From: Amaurobius ferox
Taxonomy: Eukaryota > Arthropoda > Arachnida > Araneae > Amaurobiidae
DNA: 64,000 nt
Assembly (NCBI GenBank): GCA_951213105.1
Contig: OX578140.1
Location: 116,172,653-116,236,652 of the forward strand
Reading direction: 5' to 3'
In this document: positions 56,686 to 64,000 of the stretch, piece by piece
How the letters are laid out: every line of letters starts with the position of its first letter
Position numbering within the stretch: position 1 is the stretch's first letter
Program-made: the position numbers and the translations under genes
Notes under the pieces: model-generated
Told to the model about the DNA's origin: nothing
The model's input: only the letters and a program-made list of their open reading frames with translations
The model's database searches: none

Positions 56686-57344
56686 GGTGATTCCAAACGT
56701 TGGGTTAAAACTTTAAGGGCTGGTAGAATACACCTAAACATGCACTTTTTGTCATACAATATATGGTCCTAACTCAAGCTGTTAAGCACTAGGGGTTAGC
56801 ACGTACAGATGCATGAAATGATGGAACACAAGAATGACAAAGGTGGTATGAAGAAAGTGAAGAGATTACATAAAACATTATAACGAACAACTTACAGAAT
56901 ATGCTCAAAGCAAGAAACCGAAGAAGTTATAAAACAAATTGTAATGAATAACTTACAGAAACAGCTCAAAACAGTAACAGCCAACATGAATGCAGACCTC
57001 CTATAAGTGACGTAGTGATCAGCAGGCATTTCTAGTACAGCGGCAGCAGCAACAGATATTCTGGTAACAAGGTTCTCATCGGAATCGACGGGGCTATTGC
57101 AGATGAGGCTTTTCATATGGACCAAAAGGAAAAAAGTCCAGGCATGAGGGATCGAGAGGCAGTGCTGACCAACTGATGGAACCACCCTGACCATTCCGTC
57201 ATCCGGGGAATGTTGCATCCAAGGTGTTGCGCACAACCACGTTGAAATGGACTGGCACTTCTCGCGTGTTGGAAGCACATACAGATTTGATCTTTCCTCT
57301 CATTCTCGTCCGCAGCTCCGTACATGAAAAGCATGTAGGTTGTA
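56681..57344 (-). mobile_element. Mariner-like element, truncated, transposase internally deleted
   Basis: It begins TACAGGGTGATTCCAAACG directly after a TA run. Minus-strand text includes MYGAADENERKDQICMCF (N-terminal helix-turn-helix region) joined soon after to QHSPDDGMVRVVPSVGQH and FFLLVHMKSLICNSPVDSDE (C-terminal region), so the catalytic middle is deleted. The right (5') end is missing: the sequence runs into a Tigger element at 57345. It belongs to a different subfamily from the element at 39415. Confidence 0.75.
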
Positions 57345-57639
57345 CACCTGTCCCCCGATTTACACGGAAGATAGGTTCTGCACAAAACCGTGTAAATTGG
57401 AATCTTGGATTTTGCTAAGTAAAATCGTGTAAAACGAAAATAACCCCAAAATGTGCATGATTCAATCATTTATTTAAGTAAAACAAAAGTAAGACATCTT
57501 AGAAAACTTAAAATTGTACTTAGTTTATAATACAACAAACATATGAATGTAGTAATATAACATATTTAATTTATTTTACATTAGGAACAAAGAACAAAAA
57601 AACGAAAAGACCCTAAAAAATTAATTATAAGTTTAATCA

Positions 57640-58245
57640 CTGTCATCACTTTATGTACTATCAGACTTTTCTTTCTGATAGGTATGATGTCACTTTCATC
57701 ACTTGAGCTTTCTTGATGCGATTCTGGCTCAATGGTTGACGAATTAGGCAAGATCTCGGGTTGACAAGACTTTGTCATGAAATCGGTAATTAACAATTGC
57801 GTAGGTTTTTTTGCTAAATCTTTATAGACCTCTTCAAATTGATTTAAGCATTTAAGGCCTCGCTGGAATCGGAGAGCTCGATGAACATGTGTGTCATATT
57901 GTAAGAAATGGTTGCCCAATTTTCTTCCCAAATCAAGTCCTACGCTTATGATTCTTGCTGTGAACGCAACTGGTTCAGATTGCTCTTCATCAGAATCATT
58001 GTCTTCATCATGTTTGTTTGTTTCACGAATCATGTTAATTAAATCATCATTCAATTCTTCATCAGCCATTTTTTCTTCAATATCTGCCTGAGCTAAATCT
58101 TCTAAACCTTCTTCTCCTATAGTATGGGCTAACTCAGTGATCAGAGAACATTCATGCTCTATTGGCGATTTATCATTTCCACTTTCAACAACATCCGGCC
58201 ATATTGCTTTCCAGCAAGCGTTAATCGTTGATTGTTTGATCTGAG
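57640..58245 (-). pseudogene. Tigger-like transposase C-terminal fragment
   Basis: The minus strand reads QSTINACWKAIWPDVVES, then an acidic region (KMADEELNDDLINMIRETN, EDNDSDEEQSEP) and LKCLNQFEEVYKDLAKK, ending in a Ser-rich tail. STINACWK-WP is a hallmark that follows the DDE domain in Tigger/pogo transposases. The catalytic domain and the DNA-binding N-terminus are missing. The frame extends upstream through a 35-bp tandem duplication that is not part of the original protein. Confidence 0.8.
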
Positions 58246-58254
58246 TGTATGACA

Positions 58255-58338
58255 GTCCAACATGTATGTCCAACATTCCTTGCATGACAGTCCAACATGT
58301 ATGTCCAACATTCCTTGCATGACAGTCCAACATTCCTT
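58255..58338. repeat. 35-bp tandem duplication inside the Tigger element
   Basis: GACAGTCCAACATGTATGTC followed by CAACATTCCTTGCAT occurs twice with a third partial copy. Confidence 0.85.
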
Positions 58339-58504
58339 ACCAAAGGAATAAAATTCAAAAATGTCATCAAATCTTTGTATAGGTGTAGGCGTATATGGAG
58401 CGGAATATACATTTTTAACAATTTTTTAAAATCTGTTAATTTATAAACCGTGTAAAAGCGAAATCGTGTAAAACAAGTGCCGTGTAAATCGGGGGATAAG
58501 TGTA

Positions 58505-59953
58505 TTCTTAATGCTAGTAATAATGATGTAACAATTCTTCGTATTTTGAGCTATGTATTTAGATTTATTAATAATTCAAGAAAGGCAGTTAAGATGAGAG
58601 GTTATCTCACGCTTAAAGAGACAGCTGCTGCGGAGGTCTTCTTGATAAAATTGATCCAACAAAGTGAGTTTGTAGAAGAGATCAAGAAAATCGAAAAGAG
58701 TAAGCCTGTCCCAGGTAACAGCAGGTTAAGTACTTTAAACTATTTTTTAGATGAAAACCATGTATTAAGAGTAGGCGGTCGATTGTCGCATTCAGATTTA
58801 AGTGTCAATTCCAAATTTCCCATAATTTTACCAAGCAAAAGTCCATTTACCTTAATTATTTTGAAATATTTTCATTTAAAGTACTTACATGTTGGTCCAC
58901 GATCACTTTTGTATCATGTTCGACAAAAATTCTGGCCAATTAATGGAAGAAATCTTTGTAGGAAAATAATACATGAATGTGTAATTTGTTTCAAGAACAA
59001 ACCTGTCGTAGCAAATCAAATCATGGGAAATCTGCCAAGAGAACGGGTCGTACCTAATTACCCCTTTAACGTTTCTGTGGTCCATTTTACCTAAAATTCA
59101 CGAACCAAAGAAAGGGTGTGCTCAACAAAGTTTATGTTTCCATATTTATTTGTCTGTGCACAAGAGCTATACACCTAGACTTTGTTACGGATCTAACTTC
59201 ATATTCCTTCATTGCTAGTTTAAAAAGGTTCTTTGGAAGAAGAGGCAAATGTGCTAAAATAATTGCGGACAATGCTAAAAACTTTGTAGGGGCTAGTGCA
59301 GATTTAAAAAGATTGCATCAACTGGTAAAATCACCAGATGAAACTTTGGCAAATTACTTCACTGGTGAAGGTATAGACTGGAATTTTATTCCCCCAAACC
59401 CCCGAATTTCGAAGGTCTCTGGGAGGCCGGAATAAAGAGTTTTAAATTTCACTTAAAGCGCGTAATCAGTAACGCAAATCTCACCCTTGAAAAATTTCTA
59501 ACAGTAATTTCAAAAATAGAAGGTTTACTGAATTCAAGACCCCTTACACCATTATCTTCGGAATTTGACAATTTTGAAATCTTGACACCAGGTCATTATT
59601 TAATTGGTAGACCTATTACGTCTATTGCTGAACCTCAACTTAGTGAGATTAATGAAAATAGACTTTCAAAATTGCAAAGAGTAACTAAGTTTACGCAAAG
59701 AATTTGGAAGTTATGGAAACGTGATTATCTAAATAATTTACAAGAGCGTAATAAATGGAACTTTAGTAAAGACAATGTAAAAGAAGGTACACTAGTATTA
59801 ATTAAAGAGGAGAATCTACCGAGCACAAAATGGATGACAGGTAGAATTACTCATGGTGCAGACGGAATAGTAAGAATAGTGAATTTGCGCCTGCCTAACG
59901 GTAGAATTTTGGAAAGAAGTGTAAGAAATGTTTGTATTATTCCTGTTGAGTGA
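58505..59953 (+). pseudogene. BEL/Pao integrase half, two frameshifts, first catalytic Asp lost
   Basis: Frame 1 (to about 59080) reads YVFRFINNSRKAVKM, LDENHVLRVGGRLSHSDLS, PIILPSKSPFTLIIL and an H2C2 zinc-binding segment (FHLKYLH ... CVICF), then NLPRERVVPNYPF. A small deletion at about 59076-59082 breaks the frame where the first catalytic Asp should be. Frame 2 reads RAIHLDFVTDLTSYSF and IIADNAKNFVGA (second Asp, codon 59268-59270). A frameshift in a C-run near 59400 is followed by GLWEAGIKSFKFHL with the catalytic Glu (about 59423). The C-terminal part, HYLIGRPITSIAEPQL to LERSVRNVCIIPVE, is intact. The reverse transcriptase half is absent to the left, where a Tigger element abuts. It is a different BEL lineage from the element at 26751. 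Confidence 0.9.
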
Positions 59954-60029
59954 TTATTTATTGTATATTCATATAAATTGTAGTGTATTATCAAATTATT
60001 GTGTGAATTATATTGAAATTATGTAATTT

Positions 60030-60043
60030 CAATCGGCGGGGAG
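60030..60043 (+). promoter_or_regulatory. Polypurine tract of the BEL fragment
   Basis: CGGCGGGGAGA-type purine run directly before the 3' LTR. The run is short and contains C, so it is slightly decayed. Confidence 0.5.
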
Positions 60044-60294
60044 AGTTACATAACTCGCACATCGCTAGAGGGCGTAAAGACTGACCGTATTTAATGCGGA
60101 AGCGCCGGAGGCATTATAAAAGGCTTGAATTGAAAGCGTTTGTATGTATGCAATATGTATGCATGTACGTACGACGGCCTTTTCGTCACTCTGTAAAAAT
60201 GATGTAAATAAAAGTAGTTAAGTTTTCAGCTTTGAGTTTATACAGTCCACTTAATCACCTATAGTAGCTTGTCAGGAGTTCGTAGGCCCCAACA
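60044..60294 (+). repeat. 3' LTR of the BEL fragment
   Basis: It starts AGTTACATAAC (the first T expected of TGTTAC is A) and ends CCCCAACA, about 251 bp. ATTATAAAAGG at about 60112 looks like a TATA box. GTAAATAAAAG at about 60205 looks like a polyadenylation signal. It is followed directly by (TA)n. Confidence 0.7.
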
Positions 60295-60329
<35 letters not shown>

Positions 60330-60850
60330 AAATAATAAAATAGTAATTTTTTCAAATGTATCAGAAAAAAGTTCCTTACGGCGAAGAAAAAATCATATAC
60401 TGGCTACACGAAATTTTAACAATGTATTATAGGTAAAAACTGTTTTATTCGTAAAACTTATTTAAGTTCTACAGAATAAATTCATTGTAAATATCCAAGC
60501 TTAGTCTCCGTGAGTTAATTCTTCCCTTTAAAACGGCGAAAAATATTTCGCTTTATTATGACGCAGCGTCTATGCATTGCAATATTTTCCCAGTTAATTC
60601 GAACTTCTGCATATTTCATGAGTCTCACAACTTGTCCCTGCGGAACCAATTTGCTCCCGAGATGACATCAAAGCTTTTTGCCCTTGCTGCCGATATCGAC
60701 ATGACTCGCAATATCTCTCCGGGTTATTAGTCTTAGCAAAATGAATGGTTTCTCCGTACCATTACACGCAGAAGAGATGCGCTTTCGCAAGATAAGATGC
60801 ATAAAAGTTTCCATGTTAAAAAAAATGTGAAAATTAATTATTATTTTACA
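60295..60850. repeat. Repeat D copy 2
   Basis: It starts with a (TA)n run (60297-60325), then TCAGAAAAAAGTTCCTTACG, ACTGTTTTATTCGTAAAACT and CCGATATCGACATGACTCG. It serves as the uninterrupted reference for repeat D copy 1. The minus-strand frames 60668-61149 are not recognised. Confidence 0.6.
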
Positions 60851-61027
60851 TGATATTTTGAGATTCACGCGAAGTAATTTAATTTCAGTAAAAATAACAA
60901 CAAAATGAAGAAAAAATAATACACCATACTTTCATCAACTTGACAAAAGAGAGGAAAAAAATGAAAAATGTAATTCTCCAATACAGAATAGAGTACAATG
61001 TGTTTAACATTACAAATAATAAAAATC
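60851..61027. other. No recognisable feature
   Basis: AT-rich spacer before family A copy 5. Confidence 0.4.
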
Positions 61028-61930
61028 TGATGTGGGCAGCACATGACTTTCTTTATATAATGCAATGAATTTACTACTTTTGCAATAAAAAATAGATTAT
61101 TTTTATAGTAGATATTTATATACTTTCCAAGATATTGAATTTTAGTCAATGAGTTGTCATTTTCATTGATTTAGCGTCATTTTTATCCATTTGGCGAGTT
61201 TTTCGTTAATTTAGCAACATTAAAAAAAATCGCCAATTTGGTGACATCCTACCAAATTCGTCGCCAAAATCTCGCCAAGAGTTATGGGCAGAGAAATAAG
61301 TTATTTTTACAACAGATAAATGACTATTGGCGTTCAAATGCAAAAGTATTACTCAAAGTATATTTTTTCGTGAATGGAACGAGCAAGATCCACGAGAATG
61401 ACGTCACAAATTTATCGCATGGTATTACATATGAAAAGTGAACATGTTTCTCAATAGGAAATATTTTTTTATTTTATATGATTTTTTGATATTTTCTTTA
61501 AATGTGCAATATCCCGAGAACGGTTCATGTCAGCGTTCTAAAATTTAAGTCAATCGTTTTCTAATGGAAAATTACATAAGAAATGTCTATTTGCGTAACT
61601 TTATTAGAGGTTTTGATTTTTTGACGATTTTTTCAAAATTTCACTCGAAAATTTAGGGGGATTCTGAACATTCGATTGCGTATAAAAGCAATAGGCTTCA
61701 AATATTTACGGATTGTAATTTTTGTACCAAATTTCATTCGAGTCGGCCCATTCGCATGTCAATTATCGTCTCCACAGACTCACTGACACACACATACAGA
61801 CTTCACTTCAAAATGTTCGATTCGTGATCAGGGATGCTTGAAACGTGCCCTTCCGTCGAAAACTCGAATTCGAATTTTCGACCCCGTCACAATGCTTTCC
61901 TTATACATTATTGTATATAAGGAAAGTAAT
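61028..61930 (+). mobile_element. Terminal-hairpin element family A, copy 5, fullest copy
   Basis: It starts TCTGATGTGGGCAGCACATG and ACTTTCTTTATATAATG and ends with the hairpin at about 61892-61928 (GCTTTCCTTATACAT with TATATAAGGAAAGTA). In order it holds: repeated ATTTGGCGA/TCGCCAA phrases; AACGGTTCATG; TTTGCGTAACTTTATTAGAG; CGATTGCGTATAAAAGCAA; AAATTTCATTCGAGTCGG; a short CACACACA; TGTTCGATTCGTGATCAG; and TCGAATTCGAATTTTCGACC. About 900 bp, no open frame of note. Confidence 0.8.
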
Positions 61931-63239
61931 AAATGTCTGACAGATTTTGTACAAATTCGATGCTTTTAGTTGAAATTATTCAATATCTAAAACTACATTT
62001 CAAATTCTAACGAAGTTTCAAAGCAGCCTGTCTTTATCATTTTCAAACTCAATGGCTGTTCAAAACATGAATTTGTTTGCCATTATTTGGCGATTCCAAT
62101 TTTAAGAATAACTAATCGAAAATTTAAATAAAATATGTAAAACTTTTTCAATTGCAGGTTTTGTAAAATGAACTTAAAAGTAAAAGAAAAATTAGCTATC
62201 GAAACATTGTTGGTCATATGTGACTAAAATTAAAACCAGGGGGGGGGGGCAGCATAGAAAATTGTATTCGGGTATTAACAGAATTTTAAAGAACAAAATA
62301 AGTCGTAACATAGAACTGACATATATAAGAATAGAGGATTGTTAAATCAATATTGTCAAAGATAAATTTAAAGGAATTGCATGTAACCATTCTTATATTC
62401 ATATACTTCATTTCTATGTTATCACTACTGTTGTTCCTTGAAATTCTGCTTATGTCCAAATACGATTCTTTTATGGGCGCCCCACCATTTTACTTTTAAT
62501 CACTTACAACCAAGAATGTTGTGAAAGCTGAAAAACATTTATTACTGTTCAGTGCATTTTACTGCAATCTTGTATCTTAAAAAGTTTGCTTATATGTTTT
62601 ATTTTATACTTTTGAGTCTTTTACGATTTTGTAATCAATTTTTCATCAGATCAAACAATCAATTTTTCATCATTCAATTTAATCATCAATCAATTTCATT
62701 TAATCAATTTTTCATCAGCAAATCAAAACTTCTTTTTCATACATTTATAGAGCTTCTTTATGAAAGCATCAATTTATAACTCGCCATGAGCAGTATCACG
62801 TGTTAATTTTTTTTTCTTTTATATATGTACAAGGAAAGGTAGCCGACGTTGCCCAGGAGTTAAAGCAGGGTAGTTATATAAAATAACAAAATAAATAAAT
62901 TTTAATCGTATAAATAACAATGAAAATTGAACGCCACAATTTCAATCTTAATTTCGATAATCCCAGTAGAATTAAACTAATTCATATAATGTCCACCGCA
63001 AAGTAAGTACCGGCTTCTATTAATACTTGATACAGATAACACCATACTTGAAATCTAACACCATAATCTAACACCATAATCTAACACCATACTTGAAAAT
63101 CCGGGTGGTTTGTCTCTTTAGACAGTTTCAACGTAGTTCATAGCTTGAAGATATAAGCGTCCAAATTTTTTACGTACTTCGTAACGCTCCGATTTCAGAA
63201 ATACCCCAACCATAATGTTATTCATATCAAAGAAGAAAG
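61931..63239. other. No recognisable gene; two small simple repeats
   Basis: AT-rich. AATCAATTTTTCATCA-type phrases repeat at 62633-62725. A 13-bp unit (AATCTAACACCAT) repeats about three times at 63050-63085. A G-run lies at 62239-62249. The string GGTAGCCGACGTTGCCCAGG at 62838 may be an old retroposon piece. Confidence 0.45.
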
Positions 63240-64000
63240 AATCTGATGTTGGCAACGCATGACTTTCCTTATATAATGTAATAAATTTACTACTTTTACA
63301 ATAAACAAAATAGGTTTTTCTTATATTAGATACTTATATTCTTTCCAAGATATTGAATTTTTGACAATTAGTCGTCATTTTCATTGATTTCATTTTTATT
63401 CATTTGGCGAGATTTTCGATAATTTGGCAACATTTCAAAAAGTCGCCAAGTTGGCAACATACCACCAAATTCGTCGACAAAATCTCGCCAAGCGTTATGT
63501 ACGAAGAAATAAGTTATTCTTACAGCTGATAAATGACTATTGGCGTTCAAATACAAAAGTATTACTCAAAATATCTTTTTTCATTAATGGAACGAGCTAG
63601 ATCCACGAGAATGATGTCACCCAATTTATCGCATGGTATTACATATGAATACTGAACATGTTTCTCAATAGGAAATAATTTTTTTTTTATTTTACATGAC
63701 TTTTTGATAATTTTTTTTCAAAAATTGTGCAATATCTCGATAACGGTTCACGTTAGCGTTCTAAAATTTATGTCAATCGTTTTCTAATGAAAAATTACAT
63801 AAGAAATGTCTATTTGCGTAACTTTATTCGCGATTTTGATTTTTAAAGATTTTTTCAAAATTTCACGCGAAAATTTTGGGGGGTCTGAACATTCGATTGC
63901 GTATAAAAACTATAGGCTTCCGGTGTTTACGGATTGTGATTTTTGTACCAAATTTGGTTCGAATCGGTCCATTCGTTCGTCAGTTATCGTCTCCACAGAC
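63240..64000 (+). mobile_element. Terminal-hairpin element family A, copy 6, cut by the window end
   Basis: It starts TCTGATGTTGGCAACGCATG and matches copy 5 closely throughout, to TCGTCTCCACAGAC at the last base. The terminal hairpin should lie about 150 bases beyond the window. It begins about 1.3 kb after copy 5 in the same orientation. Confidence 0.8.

Larger units (their letters stand above)
57345..58502 (-). mobile_element. Tigger/pogo-like DNA transposon, internally deleted
   Basis: The left end CACCTGTCCCCCGATTTACA and the right end GTAAATCGGGGGATAAGTG form a terminal inverted repeat of about 22 bp with two mismatches. TA flanks both sides (57343-57344 and 58503-58504). It is 1,158 bp long and encodes only the transposase C-terminal part. 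Flanking sequence differs on the two sides (mariner left, BEL right), which a simple insertion would not give. Confidence 0.85.

Overview
This window reads as intergenic, transposon-rich DNA from an animal nuclear genome, most likely an arthropod and plausibly an arachnid. It is strongly AT-rich, has no operon-like packing, no rRNA genes and no convincing host protein gene. Every recognisable protein segment belongs to a mobile element: BEL/Pao and probable Ty3 LTR retrotransposons, R1-like and jockey-like LINEs, three mariner-like (D,D34D type) transposases, a Tigger/pogo-like transposase and a THAP-domain remnant. The arachnid suggestion rests only on the look of the mariner and BEL proteins and is an inference.

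Layout. 0-6 kb: AT-rich DNA, a 1,966-bp element with 14-bp terminal inverted repeats and a TTAA target duplication (2263-4228), and three 459-bp tandem copies (4403-5779). 6.06-7.56 kb: a CpG-rich minisatellite of about 30 units. 8.5-15.3 kb: interspersed repeats, including two related families that end in a long hairpin (called A and B here). 16.8-17.5 kb: an inverted-repeat element holding a THAP-finger remnant. 18.5-22.9 kb: a purine-rich unidentified block, then a decayed R1-like LINE on the minus strand. 23.7 kb: a 246-bp retroposon with target duplications. 26.75-31.2 kb: a young BEL/Pao element with near-identical 155-bp LTRs and one long open frame, but with the integrase core removed in frame. 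32-39 kb: tRNA-derived SINE-like pieces and a 5'-truncated jockey-like LINE. 39.2-41 kb: a family A copy split by a mariner element with ~110-bp inverted repeats. 41.56-42.74 kb: four 295-bp tandem copies. 42.9-43.2 kb: an LTR candidate. 43.53-46.38 kb: a 2.85-kb hAT-type element with a perfect 8-bp target duplication. 49-54 kb: further repeats and a mariner transposase with an internal tandem duplication. 55.4-60.3 kb: a mosaic of solo LTR, mariner fragment, Tigger element and BEL/Pao integrase half with its 3' LTR. 60.3-64 kb: repeat D and two more family A copies.

The window records layered transposition. Paralogous repeats inside the same 64 kb act as empty sites for several insertions, so target duplications can be read directly: the hAT, TTAA, BEL, mariner, solo-LTR and two retroposon insertions, plus a 76-bp insertion. 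No copy looks both complete and autonomous. The BEL element at 26.9 kb keeps the longest intact frame. The best candidates for something not well described are the terminal-hairpin family (six A copies, two B copies and a related pair G), the in-frame integrase-less BEL element, and a 32-bp retroposon stub with a 13-bp target duplication.
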